From contig JAFGES010000117.1 in NCBI GenBank assembly GCA_016931455.1, positions 1 to 49,726 of the forward strand: a stretch of DNA of 49,726 bases, written 5' to 3'. This DNA is from Desulfobacterales bacterium. Lineage in GTDB: Bacteria > Desulfobacterota > Desulfobacteria > Desulfobacterales > JAHDSC01. Shown one piece after another: positions 8,400 to 17,058 of this stretch. The notes under the pieces are model-generated. The model ran no database searches. It worked only from the letters and a program-made list of their open reading frames with translations, and was not told where the DNA came from. The translations under genes were made by a program, and so were the position numbers. Each line of letters starts with the position of its first letter. Within the stretch, counting starts at the first letter, position 1.

Positions 8400-8963
8400 A
8401 TGAAGCATTCAGAAATAAGACCCCGAAAAGATAAATCTTCCCTGGTCTGGGGACTGGGGTTCGGCATAGTGTTCGGATTCTTGCTGCACAAAGGCGGCGC
8501 AACAAAATATGACGTGATTATCGGGCAACTGCTGCTCACCGATTTCACCGTCGTAAAAATCATGCTTTCCGCGGTTTTTACCGGAATGATCGGCATCTAT
8601 ACCCTGAAAACCCTGGGCTTGGTGGAACTCTATCCAAAATACGGTTCGTTTGGCAAGAACATCATTGGCGGACTGATTTTTGGGGTGGGTTTTGCCGTAC
8701 TCGGCTATTGTCCCGGCACCATAGCCGGTGCTATCGGCAACGGTTATCTGGACGCCCTGATCGGGGGACTGGCGGGTATTTTGATCGGCACCGGCCTGTT
8801 TGCCGCTCTGTATCCCCGACTGAGTCGGGCCATTTTGAACAAAGGTGATTTTGGCGATCTGACCTTGCCACAGCTGTTCAAAGTGAACGATTGGATTGTC
8901 GTTATCCCGGTTGCGGTGCTCATTTTTCTGTTGCTGTACTGGCTGGAACGGGCAGGTTTGTAA
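8400..8963 (+). CDS. YeeE/YedE family membrane protein, second half-transporter
   Basis: A 187-aa inner-membrane protein with about five hydrophobic segments and the second-half signature GYCPGTIAGAIGNG at about residues 102-115 with the conserved Cys. GGGGAGGGG precedes the ATG. It is 16 bases downstream of the first half-transporter and ends the sulfur operon. In the family, the paired halves form a channel for thiosulfate or polysulfide-type sulfur; transport direction here is unknown. Confidence 0.87.
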   Translation: MKHSEIRPRKDKSSLVWGLGFGIVFGFLLHKGGATKYDVIIGQLLLTDFTVVKIMLSAVFTGMIGIYTLKTLGLVELYPKYGSFGKNIIGGLIFGVGFAVLGYCPGTIAGAIGNGYLDALIGGLAGILIGTGLFAALYPRLSRAILNKGDFGDLTLPQLFKVNDWIVVIPVAVLIFLLLYWLERAGL

Positions 8964-9061
8964 TATCCATGAGTAAAGAACTATTACTTTCGGTGTACTG
9001 CATTACTATTTAGTAGAACTGACCCAGAAACAAGCTGACGGCGAAAGGAAATGATTCCGAA

Positions 9062-10342
9062 TCAGCATTCCGATCCAATGAAACTCACGGCTATCAACCC
9101 GTAGAGACCAAATGCCGCAATCAGACAGAGCCCGGTAACCCTTGGAAAACGCTTATGTCGAAGCCGACAAGCGATCACGTATCCGCTTAAACTGACCAGC
9201 AGACCGACCACCGAAATCCATCCTCCCGGTCGAATGGACAATTTTAAATATCCCCCTCCTGTTGCGTTCAGGTGGACGCTGAAGGGAAAGATCATGTCGT
9301 ATATACGTTTTGCCGGTGTAATTATTGCACGCGACATGCGATGGGTGTAACGCTCCAGCGGCCGGTAATCGGTGTCCATAGTCACGGCTCGGATAATTGT
9401 TTCATCCGACCAGACTGCTGTGAGATAAAGTGGATTGATCAAGAGTTTAAAATCCATCCGGTCGGGATCGTAACTTTCAAGGGGTAACTTTACCAACCGA
9501 TAGTTGTCATAGGTGAGTAAATGAAGGCCGCTGTCTTTAGCCAGAAGCAGTCCGTAGTATCTGCGCTGTTGATTTTCAGATATTTTGATATGGCGGGTTT
9601 TCAGGGCGGAATCAATGGCCGTCTGGGTCACTTCGGGGTGTCCATCCCTGCGTTTGACATGAAAAACTTCATACTTGGCATCCACTAAGAACACCCCTTC
9701 ATCAAACGGTTTGAGAATAGTGAACTTGCCGTTTACTGAGCGTGCCGGAAAAACAAATCCTTTGTCGATCAGTGCCCGGGTGAATCGTTCCGTCAGGTCC
9801 ATATCTACGGTATTGGTGTCGGCATTGATGAACTCCATGCCACTTGCCGTCATCCGAAAGCGATCTTCCGGAAACACCAGCCGTGCCTGGCCTGGATTGG
9901 ATTCTAAAAGCGGCCATAACGATGTTTCCGGATGGCAATTGTTGATTTCGCCGGGGGAAAGCTCTAGAACCTGTCGATGGTTTTTAATGGCCTGGATGTC
10001 GAATTTACGGCCTTCAAGATTTAAGGGTAAAAGTCCCCATAGCTCCATGTTTTTGTAGTAGATAAAGGGTAGATGCTTTTCAAATTCAACTCGATTGTAC
10101 CAGGTACCGTCAGCGTCTCGATAAGCGATTCTTGCGTGATGATCCTCGGCTTTTAAGGCTGCTTCCGGTGGAATCGGGCCGACGATTTTTTCCTTGTAAA
10201 TAAACCGTTGGGTCACCGGGCTGAACAGGAGATGGGTTTTTTCGATGGGTGTCAGGAAAAGCTTTTCATACAGCATCGGTAGGTAAACGGCCAAGACAAA
10301 GACGCTCAAAACTATCAGCACGATGACGGCCGGTTTTCTCAT
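9062..10342 (-). CDS. Membrane-anchored DUF4857-like protein of an ABC operon
   Basis: A 426-aa protein with an N-terminal membrane anchor (residues 4-25), a long extracytoplasmic region of about 330 aa and two membrane segments at the C terminus (about 372-392 and 400-420). I believe it resembles DUF4857 proteins found beside ABC-2 transporters, but this is from memory of the family context, not a search. It has no catalytic motif I recognise; the large external domain rich in Tyr and Asp strands (LLAKDSGLHLLTYDNYRLVKL) looks like a beta-repeat or substrate-contact domain. Its ATG overlaps the stop of the permease gene by one base, so the two are coupled. Confidence 0.65.
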   Translation of the reverse strand: MRKPAVIVLIVLSVFVLAVYLPMLYEKLFLTPIEKTHLLFSPVTQRFIYKEKIVGPIPPEAALKAEDHHARIAYRDADGTWYNRVEFEKHLPFIYYKNMELWGLLPLNLEGRKFDIQAIKNHRQVLELSPGEINNCHPETSLWPLLESNPGQARLVFPEDRFRMTASGMEFINADTNTVDMDLTERFTRALIDKGFVFPARSVNGKFTILKPFDEGVFLVDAKYEVFHVKRRDGHPEVTQTAIDSALKTRHIKISENQQRRYYGLLLAKDSGLHLLTYDNYRLVKLPLESYDPDRMDFKLLINPLYLTAVWSDETIIRAVTMDTDYRPLERYTHRMSRAIITPAKRIYDMIFPFSVHLNATGGGYLKLSIRPGGWISVVGLLVSLSGYVIACRLRHKRFPRVTGLCLIAAFGLYGLIAVSFIGSEC

Positions 10343-11013
10343 TAGGAAACTCTCCGATAGCGGAAACGGTAGGCCGGCAGCAAAACAGCCGGGATCAGAA
10401 GCAAAACGGGTACCGTCAGCTTAAATCCAAGAAGCCGGTAGGCCCCCGGACTCAGCGGATAGAGGTAGAGACCCACCACCCCGGCGGCAATCGCCAAGTT
10501 GAACAGTTTTAACCGGTAGTTGGGTTCCAGAAGTCCCAGGGTAGCTCCTAGATAGGCGGCGGCACCAGCCATAGCCCAGGGCAGTGCCGTCCAGAGGGCC
10601 GTGGTCACCGCCTCGAATGGGAAATACCAGGAAGTAATTAAAGTAAGAGCCGTCAGATCCACGAAGAGGATCAGCCCGAAGGCCGTTAAACCCACCATGA
10701 TGTGTGCGATGATCAGCCGGTTGGGAGAGACCGGGAGGTGGAGCGTCAGTCGCAGCCGCTCACTCGTCATTTCCGGTAAGTACTGGATGCAGGACAACAG
10801 CAAACCGGTGACGACCGGTGCATATTTGAGGTGAGAGTAATGAATTCGGCCTAGATGTAAAACCTGGTACCACACCATTTCAGCGTGGTCCATAACGAAA
10901 AGATGACGGGTAGCAATGGCTACATAGGCCATGAGTCCACCATTTAGGATAAGAAGGGTCAACCAGGGCAAGCGGATTTTAAGGTACTCTTTGAAAAGTA
11001 TCGATCGGAACAT
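10342..11013 (-). CDS. ABC-2 type permease
   Basis: About 223 aa from the ATG at 11013, one base after the ATPase stop; a longer frame runs into the ATPase but the tight TGATATG spacing supports this start. The protein begins MFRSILFKEYLK, the usual cytoplasmic amphipathic start of ABC-2 permeases, then shows six hydrophobic segments. It is the membrane subunit of the exporter or efflux complex with the ATPase upstream and the DUF4857-like protein downstream. No substrate can be read from it. Confidence 0.8.
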   Translation of the reverse strand: MFRSILFKEYLKIRLPWLTLLILNGGLMAYVAIATRHLFVMDHAEMVWYQVLHLGRIHYSHLKYAPVVTGLLLSCIQYLPEMTSERLRLTLHLPVSPNRLIIAHIMVGLTAFGLILFVDLTALTLITSWYFPFEAVTTALWTALPWAMAGAAAYLGATLGLLEPNYRLKLFNLAIAAGVVGLYLYPLSPGAYRLLGFKLTVPVLLLIPAVLLPAYRFRYRRVS

Positions 11014-11014
11014 A

Positions 11015-11911
11015 TCAATACCTTCCCGTGTAACCGATAAACGCATCTTCAAGGGTCATATTGATCATTTTTAGGTTGGACGCGTTAAAACCCTGTCGGC
11101 AAAGCTTCTCCTCCACCCGGTATATATCATGAAAACTGAAAACATCCCAATATCCGGCGTGGGTTTCGATGTTTTTGATCACGTCATCCGGAGCCGGAGC
11201 GATTGATTTGTGGTTGCGGGACAGCCGATAACATCGAAAGGTTTGCATGAAGGTGTCCAGGGATGTGGTCAGCAGACGGCCGCCACTTTCCAGAAAAATC
11301 ACTTCATCTACGAATTTTTCCATGTCCTGAATGACGTGAGAGGTGAGAAATACCGTTCTGTCGCCGTTTTCCAAATATTCACGCATGTAATCAAGAAACA
11401 GACGCCGGTAGCCCGCATCCAAACCCATGGAGTAATCATCGAGGATAAGCAGATCCGGTTGTTGGGCCATGATTAGGCCGAGCACCACCTGAGAGCGTTG
11501 CCCGCAGGACATGTTTCTGATCAAGTGGTTATGAGGTAGCCCCAATCGGTCCACCAGACCATAATAATCATTACGGTTCCATTTCGGGTAATGGGGCGCA
11601 TAAAACCGCTCGATCTGAGCGATGGTCATGAATTCATAGGTTAGATGCCCCTCGAACAAAAGTCCGATGCGTGCCCGGGTGGCAGGGGGAAGATTGTGGG
11701 AATCTTCACCGAACACCGTGCAGCGACCATGGGTGGGACGTAAAAAACCCATGAGGATCTTGATTAGGGTGGTCTTGCCCACACCGTTTTTTCCTAAAAG
11801 TCCGAAAATTTTTCCGGATGGAACGGAGAAATTCAGGTCCTCGTAGATGGTTCGTTGGCCGAAACGATGGGTAAGATGATTGACCTCGATGATATATTTT
11901 GGTTTTACCAT
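11015..11911 (-). CDS. ABC transporter ATP-binding protein with divergent motifs
   Basis: About 299 aa from ATG 11911 (a TTG lies one codon upstream). Walker A GKNGVGKTT is intact near residue 41, but the signature is MSCGQ instead of LSGGQ, and Walker B reads LLILDDYSMGLD, with Asp in place of the usual catalytic Glu; the switch His is present (TSHVI). Such substitutions usually slow hydrolysis, so the pump may be slow or regulated, or the whole subfamily may share these changes. The C-terminal 80 residues form an extra domain typical of ABC-2 exporters (CcmA/YhaQ style). The operon order is secreted protein, ATPase, permease, DUF4857-like protein. Confidence 0.85.
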   Translation of the reverse strand: MVKPKYIIEVNHLTHRFGQRTIYEDLNFSVPSGKIFGLLGKNGVGKTTLIKILMGFLRPTHGRCTVFGEDSHNLPPATRARIGLLFEGHLTYEFMTIAQIERFYAPHYPKWNRNDYYGLVDRLGLPHNHLIRNMSCGQRSQVVLGLIMAQQPDLLILDDYSMGLDAGYRRLFLDYMREYLENGDRTVFLTSHVIQDMEKFVDEVIFLESGGRLLTTSLDTFMQTFRCYRLSRNHKSIAPAPDDVIKNIETHAGYWDVFSFHDIYRVEEKLCRQGFNASNLKMINMTLEDAFIGYTGRY

Positions 11912-12010
11912 CAAAATTTTTATTCAGGTGCCCGCCATTTTACCCATCGCAAATTGCTATGGTTTTTTGGTATCGGTCGTTTGTTCGTTGAAGCAATCGG
12001 CTGTAAATTT

Positions 12011-12334
12011 TTACTCGACGATTTCCTTACCGTAGATTTCAATCCTGTGTCCTTCTTCGGCGTCAAAAATGATTTTGTAGGTACCGGAAGGTTTGTCAAA
12101 GGTAAATTCACTGTCTTCGTCCATTTTACCCTCAATCAGAACGGTGCCGCTGTTGTCTTCTACGCGCATTTGCACACCGGAAGCAGAGGAGCCGTCGGCA
12201 AACCCGCCTTTGCAGGTCACCGTACCATCTCCATTTTCATAACAGGCGCACAGGGGGGTATGGGCAAAAACTACGCCAGTGAACACGAGGCCGAGGGCCA
12301 AGAATAGGAATAAAGTGATGTTACGTTTGAACAT
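12011..12334 (-). CDS. Small secreted protein with Cys-rich N terminus
   Basis: About 107 aa from ATG 12334, chosen because GAGG lies eight bases upstream; an extended frame to 12409 has no ribosome site. A signal peptide (FKRNITLFLFLALGLVFTGVVFA) ends at about residue 24, and the mature protein starts HTPLCACYENGDGTVTCKGG, with three Cys residues, a His at the new N terminus and a GDGT turn, followed by FADGSSASG and a short beta-sandwich-like domain (about residues 50-105). An N-terminal His with Cys residues suggests metal binding, for example copper or nickel, but this is inference. It leads the ABC operon, 97 bases before the ATPase. Confidence 0.75.
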   Translation of the reverse strand: MFKRNITLFLFLALGLVFTGVVFAHTPLCACYENGDGTVTCKGGFADGSSASGVQMRVEDNSGTVLIEGKMDEDSEFTFDKPSGTYKIIFDAEEGHRIEIYGKEIVE

Positions 12335-12640
12335 GATATAAACCTCAATTATACTAAACATGTTGCGGTCGGTTTTTGAAAAGAACCTCTTAAAAACGGT
12401 AAACTTCATGGCCGGATCTTAATTGGAAGAGTCTATTTTCCTAAAGTTATCTAAATTTCATGACGCGTTTTTTTTGTCAAGCGTTTTAGGCAATTTATAG
12501 AAAAAGTTCTCATAGAGAAATAGTATCTGTGAACATGTTTAAGGAATAAGCTTGCGTACCGGTTAACTTGAACATTTAACAAAAATTCGCTATGGATAAA
12601 TTATCGTTGAAAACGAGCCGATGAATGAAGAAGTAAAACA

Positions 12641-13819
12641 GTGGATATAAAAAGGAAACCTAATTCAGTGCGTTTGATTATTTTTTTAACGACTTTTTTA
12701 ACATTATACGGCGGACTGCATGTCTATGCTTATCTAAAAGTGCGTGGTGCGCTGCATCCGGGGATAAAAGGAAATATTGTCCTGATCGCCTTTATGATCC
12801 TGATGAACTTTTCCCCGATCATCGTTCGTGTTTCAGAGCAGCAGGGATTTGAATGGATTTCCCGGTTTTTGGCCTGGATTGGCTATACTTGGATGGGTTT
12901 GCTGTTTTTATTTTTCTTTGTTTCCCTTAGCCTAGATGCCTATCGCCTAATTTTATATTTGAGCAGCCGGATATTATCCCTGGATTTTTCAAGGATTGCT
13001 TTTTCACCGCGTATCGCTTTTTATGCTGCTTTTATACTCTCTTTTTTGATGGCGGCTTATAGTTATTATGATGCACTTCAGATCCGCACCGAATATATCA
13101 CCCTTCCAACTTCCAAAATATCGGCGGATGTAGGTCGGCTCAAAATCGTACAAATATCGGATGTGCATTTGGGATTGATCGTGCGGGAACAAAGATTAAA
13201 AAGAATACTGAAAGCAGTCAATGCCGAACAACCCGATATTCTGGTGTCGACCGGAGACCTGGTGGATGGACAGATTAACAATTTGACAGGTCTTGCAAAT
13301 ATGTTCGAACAAGTTAAAACTCGCTACGGAAAATATGCTATCACCGGAAATCACGAATTTTATGCCGGTTTGGATCGGGCGCTGGAGTTTATCAAAAAAT
13401 CCGGTTTTTCCATTTTGCGAGGCAGAAGCGTTTCCGCTGCCGGAGTAATCAATATTGCCGGTGTTGATGATCCGGCCGGAAAGCGCTATCAGCTTTCAGA
13501 AGCGATTTCGGAAAATGAATTACTATCAAATCTCCCTGAAGAAAAATTCACCCTGCTGTTAAAGCACAGACCCTGGGTAGATGAAAAATCCGCGAGTCTT
13601 TTTGATTTGCAGCTTTCAGGCCATGTGCACAAAGGACAGATCTTTCCGTTTTATTTTTTTGTCAAACTCTCCAACCCTAATGATATCGGGCTTTCAAGAC
13701 TTCCCAGCGGCTCCTATCTGTATGTCAGTCGCGGTTCGGGGACCTGGGGTCCGCCCATGCGCTTTTTGGCCCCGCCGGAAGTGACCGTTATCGAACTGGT
13801 CCACGCGGAAAATCCGTGA
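12641..13819 (+). CDS. Membrane-bound metallophosphoesterase (YkuE-like)
   Basis: A 392-aa protein with about four N-terminal membrane segments (residues 8-135) and a calcineurin-like phosphoesterase domain. Metal motifs are clear: ISDVHLG near 177-183, STGDLVDG near 208-215, GNHEFYAG near 241-248, and SGHVHKGQ near 330-337, with the two-metal His/Asp set complete. Related proteins cleave phosphodiesters such as UDP-diacylglucosamine or phospholipid headgroups at the membrane surface. GTG at 12641 is the only good start before the first membrane segment, but no clear ribosome site is seen. It stands alone, divergent from the ABC operon. Confidence 0.88.
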   Translation: MDIKRKPNSVRLIIFLTTFLTLYGGLHVYAYLKVRGALHPGIKGNIVLIAFMILMNFSPIIVRVSEQQGFEWISRFLAWIGYTWMGLLFLFFFVSLSLDAYRLILYLSSRILSLDFSRIAFSPRIAFYAAFILSFLMAAYSYYDALQIRTEYITLPTSKISADVGRLKIVQISDVHLGLIVREQRLKRILKAVNAEQPDILVSTGDLVDGQINNLTGLANMFEQVKTRYGKYAITGNHEFYAGLDRALEFIKKSGFSILRGRSVSAAGVINIAGVDDPAGKRYQLSEAISENELLSNLPEEKFTLLLKHRPWVDEKSASLFDLQLSGHVHKGQIFPFYFFVKLSNPNDIGLSRLPSGSYLYVSRGSGTWGPPMRFLAPPEVTVIELVHAENP

Positions 13820-13913
13820 ATAGACGGTAAAACCGACGTAGCGAAGGACCTTTTATAAATATCTAATTTTTATTGTGGTGACCCGTATTCACCATCGGTC
13901 GGAAGCTTTGCTG

Positions 13914-14345
13914 CTATTTTATGATCCGAATAATTTGCGGCATGTATTGATCCTTATGGGTCCATTGCTTTCCTTTCGATCTTGCAATCAGAAAGCCGAA
14001 AATTAGAAATACGCATCCCAAGATTACGGCAGATATTGAGGAATCGAAATAAAATAAGGGCGCAATGAGCAAGCCGACCAATAGACCGATCATCATGCTT
14101 ATAAACGGAATACCGTATATCAGTAGAGAAATTTTCATTTGGGAGGCGGATTCAAACCGAACGATAACACGATCTCCAACTTTGGCGCTTAACGGATTCA
14201 TTGCTTCAACATACATGTCGTTGCCGATACCCATTGTATTGCATCTGCCTCTTTCAGCTTTAGCTTTCATCTCAGCAGCTTTTCTTGTTTTGACCCAAGT
14301 GGTCTGAGAACCGACTTTTGTTACAAAACCTTCTTCAACTGTCAA
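13914..14345 (-). CDS. RseC/MucC-family membrane protein
   Basis: About 143 aa from a TTG start preceded by AAAGG. An N-terminal soluble part (residues 1-68: EEGFVTKVGSQTTWV, then one Cys in GRCNTMG, then the beta strands of VGDRVIVRFES) and two membrane helices (about 75-98 and 102-122) match the RseC/MucC layout. Family members often carry several Cys residues that bind an iron-sulfur cluster in the N-terminal part; here only one Cys is left, so the redox role may be lost. RseC is linked to the SoxR-reducing Rnf complex or sigma-E control. It overlaps the VOC gene by 11 bases. Confidence 0.75.
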   Translation of the reverse strand: MTVEEGFVTKVGSQTTWVKTRKAAEMKAKAERGRCNTMGIGNDMYVEAMNPLSAKVGDRVIVRFESASQMKISLLIYGIPFISMMIGLLVGLLIAPLFYFDSSISAVILGCVFLIFGFLIARSKGKQWTHKDQYMPQIIRIIK

Positions 14346-14721
14346 AATATTTACCTTTTATCTCAAATATGTTGCCGGAATGGTCACTTATGAATAAAAT
14401 ATTATCCTTTGAGTCTCTTTCTATCTGTGTGACGGGAAACCCCATAGATTTCGCCTTTTTTAGGATATCGTCCCTGTTAATGACAGAGATGCAGATATGA
14501 TTATAGATTGTTTTCTGTTTTTTCCCCGTTAGGAATAATTCTATTAGAAAATTTTCACGGGAGAGAAGCGTCACGGAAACCGTCTCGCCCGTACCGAATA
14601 ATTTATCCGATAAATCATCATTGAGTTTGAATTTTTTTTCCTCTTTCAGCCCCAGCAAGTCTTTGTAGAATGCTTCAATATCACTTTCCTCATTGATTGT
14701 TATTCCAATATGTTCAAACAT
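14335..14721 (-). CDS. VOC-family (glyoxalase-fold) protein
   Basis: About 128 aa from ATG 14721, which follows TGGAGGG at a good distance; an extended frame starts earlier without a site. It opens MFEHIGITI with the first metal-ligand His, followed by an FYKDLLGLK helix and beta strands including NHICISVINRDDI and DHSGNIFEIKG, the usual glyoxalase/bleomycin-resistance/epimerase pattern with the final metal Glu in the C-terminal strand. Substrate is unknown; the closest functional class could be methylmalonyl-CoA epimerase-like or lactoylglutathione lyase-like. It is the first gene of a two-gene unit with the RseC-like gene. Confidence 0.75.
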   Translation of the reverse strand: MFEHIGITINEESDIEAFYKDLLGLKEEKKFKLNDDLSDKLFGTGETVSVTLLSRENFLIELFLTGKKQKTIYNHICISVINRDDILKKAKSMGFPVTQIERDSKDNILFISDHSGNIFEIKGKYFDS

Positions 14722-14943
14722 AATGCCCTCCATTTTGTGAATACAAAAAAAATACATAATAACACAATTATTCTTGTTTCAAAACACTCTATTTCTGTTT
14801 GGAATTGTTTCGATTCATAGAACTCATGAATCATTTAATCAATAAAGGGGGGGGGATAATCTATGTACAAGTTTTTCGCTGGTTCGAAAAAGCGGCGAAA
14901 GGGATCAAAAAATCGGATCAAATTTTCAATGAGTCAAGTAACT

Positions 14944-15504
14944 TTACCGGTAATCCGGGTTATCGACGAAGTACTGAGGATCTATCGGTGCCAACGATAG
15001 CAATTGAGCCTCGAAGATATTGCTGCGAATGACTTTGTACTTTTCACCATAGATTGAAATCATCCTTGGAAAGTCGACCTCGGTTGCGGTACATTTTATG
15101 CCGACAGGATTAAAATTACCACTGGTGCCGAACGTAGGATCATAAACTTTGTTTATCACAGGATCTTTGACCCGATAGTGATTGTCGAACTCCCAGCCGC
15201 TCACCTGTGCAGTCTGTACAGGTGGTCTGTTACCACCTAAAGCCTTAATGCTGGGCGTCGAAGGCACAAAGAAACCATCTTAGATATTTGTAGTGACAAT
15301 CTCTATTCCGGTAACACCTCGTTCTTCCGCCATTTCCTTTGCCAGACGTGCTGCAGCCTGACAATTCAATCTTGTTCCTCTCGGCGGTGGCATCAGAGTC
15401 CAATTCGATGATCCTCTTGCAAGATCGTAAATATATCCTGCCCCCTGAATTTGTTGAATAACCTCACCCATTATGAGTAGACGTTCGGAAGGTGTGGGTG
15501 GCAT
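14944..15504 (-). pseudogene. Papain/transglutaminase-like gene with an in-frame TAA
   Basis: One 186-codon frame is interrupted by TAA at 15282-15280. The upstream half (ATG 15504) has a strong AGGAGGAG site; the downstream half runs on in the same frame past the stop to 14944. Read through, it contains LNCQAAARLA (Cys), WEFDNHYRV (His) and KVYDPTFG (Asp), in the order of a Cys-His-Asp papain- or transglutaminase-like triad seen in many secreted or polymorphic-toxin effector domains. No signal peptide or targeting domain is visible. It may be a decayed effector or a sequencing/assembly error; a stop-codon readthrough mechanism is less likely because the codon is TAA. Confidence 0.6.
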
Positions 15505-16358
15505 AATCTCCTCCTATTATAAAAGATTATTAAAATGAACGCGGTAGAAGGCCTTGAGCTGATAATCGACCCACTTCATTGATACCTGAAGCGCTGGTGG
15601 AACTATTTTCAATCCTTACTTTGACAAAAATCAACTTCCTATCTACTATATGAACGTAGAAAATGATGGAATATGTTGCCGAAGCAGTGAGTGAAGTTTA
15701 TAAACATAGAGATAATCTTAAAGGCTTGAAAATTACTTGGGAAGCTCCTTTCCTGAGGCACTTTACTGCTAAATTCGAGTATTATCGATAAGATTTTCAA
15801 CATATTTTTTCCGGAGAACATCCGGATGCTCTTCACTGAATTTGGGGGAAATTTTAGATGCCGCTTCACCGATAACTTCCAATGTGATTCGATGGGAATT
15901 ATTTACATGGGCAGCGGAATCATTTTAGATATGCGAGGACATCAAAACTTTTTATAATCACAATAATCACAAAACAAGCTGTACACCCAATTGTTGCATA
16001 AGAGGCATCTAATATTTGCTAATCTTAGCATAATCTGTAAATTTCATATTTAATATTAAACGTTAATCACTTTCTGCACGAACGTCCCCAAATACGTTTT
16101 GATCTTGAAGTAGCAGAGGATCTGCTGGAGAGCACCTTGAAAAAGAGGTATATGTACTCAGTTCAAATGCAGCTTAAACCATGGTTTGGGTTATAACCTT
16201 TAAGGATTGAAAAAACCTTATAGGATCATTTCGATCCATAAAGGTTCCGGAGATCATCTATAATATTCGACTCAAAAAACTTGAAAAAATCGTATTTACC
16301 ATTGATCCGGTGGAAGATATAATGATTTATTTTTTTCAATCTAAAATGGGAAATTTAA
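15505..16358. other. Gene-free stretch with decayed sequence
   Basis: No gene is supportable. Only short frames occur, such as a 76-codon minus frame at 15639-15869 with no ribosome site, and a roughly 37-codon + frame ending at about 16196 that I cannot place. The 17-base motif TTCTGCACGAACGTCCC at 16072-16088 repeats that at 6250-6266. An inverted repeat at 16214-16246 (AACCTTATAGGATC / GATCCATAAAGGTT) could fold as a terminator-like hairpin. The region looks like gene remnants between the broken gene and the FMN protein. Confidence 0.5.
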
Positions 16359-16973
16359 ATGATATTTGGAAAAAAAGGAAATATCTCTACACTGGACGAT
16401 GTTCTCAAATCGAGCTGGGAAAATCTCCATAATGGCGTTCGAAACTTCAGACATCCGTTTTACCGACCGACCCTTACCACCATGAACGGCAACAAACCTG
16501 AGGCGCGGACCGTCATCCTGAGGGAGTTTTCAGAAATAGACCGGATATTGATATGTCACTGTGATGCTCGAACTCCCAAGGTTTCACAGATCCGGGATAA
16601 TCCTAATGTGAGTTGGCTGTTTTATCATCCTAAAAAGTGGATCCAGCTGCGTTTTTCCGGAACCGCTTCGGTCCATACCGACGATAAGACTGCTGAATCT
16701 CAATGGAAAAAGGTGCGACTGCCCAATCGAATCAACTATTGCGCGGAAAAGCCGCCGGGTTCTCCCACCGAAAAACCGACTTCGGGTCTGCCGAGTTTTC
16801 TCCGTGATAAAGCACCCAAACTGCTTGACCATCCGGAAGCCCGTAAAAATTTTGCCGCCATTGTATGCCGGTTCGATCAAATGGACTGGCTGCTGTTAAA
16901 ATTGACGGGTAACATCCGGGCGAAATTTCATTGGAAAGATAATCGCATAGAAGCGTCCTGGGTAATCCCCTAA
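16359..16973 (+). CDS. Pyridoxamine 5'-phosphate oxidase family (FMN split-barrel) protein
   Basis: A 204-aa protein with the PNPOx-like flavin-binding split barrel. FRHPFYRPTLTTMNGNKPEARTVILREF (across residues 29-57) and the later stretch RIL-ICHCDARTPKVSQIRDNPNVSWLFYHP give the FMN-phosphate contacts (R and K residues), and WIQLRFSGTASVHTDD is the conserved next strand. It is close to the general PNPOx/HugZ-like size but lacks the C-terminal PNP oxidase dimerisation motif, so it is more likely an FMN- or heme-binding member of unknown substrate than PdxH. It stands alone. Confidence 0.85.
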   Translation: MIFGKKGNISTLDDVLKSSWENLHNGVRNFRHPFYRPTLTTMNGNKPEARTVILREFSEIDRILICHCDARTPKVSQIRDNPNVSWLFYHPKKWIQLRFSGTASVHTDDKTAESQWKKVRLPNRINYCAEKPPGSPTEKPTSGLPSFLRDKAPKLLDHPEARKNFAAIVCRFDQMDWLLLKLTGNIRAKFHWKDNRIEASWVIP

Positions 16974-17058
16974 TCCATGACGCGTGACCCGCAAATGGAA
17001 AAAATTTTAATGTCGTCCAGACGCCCGTCGCCACATAACTCCATAGGAAGAAGGAGAT

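Noticed and set aside
14799-15032. A 77-codon + frame before the broken triad gene
   Set aside because: It runs over the C-terminal part of the triad gene on the other strand, and the sequence is not protein-like; a GGGGGGG run near 14847 mimics a ribosome site only.
15639-15869. A 76-codon minus-strand frame in the decayed gap
   Set aside because: No ribosome site, no recognisable feature and a low-complexity hydrophobic/aromatic composition.
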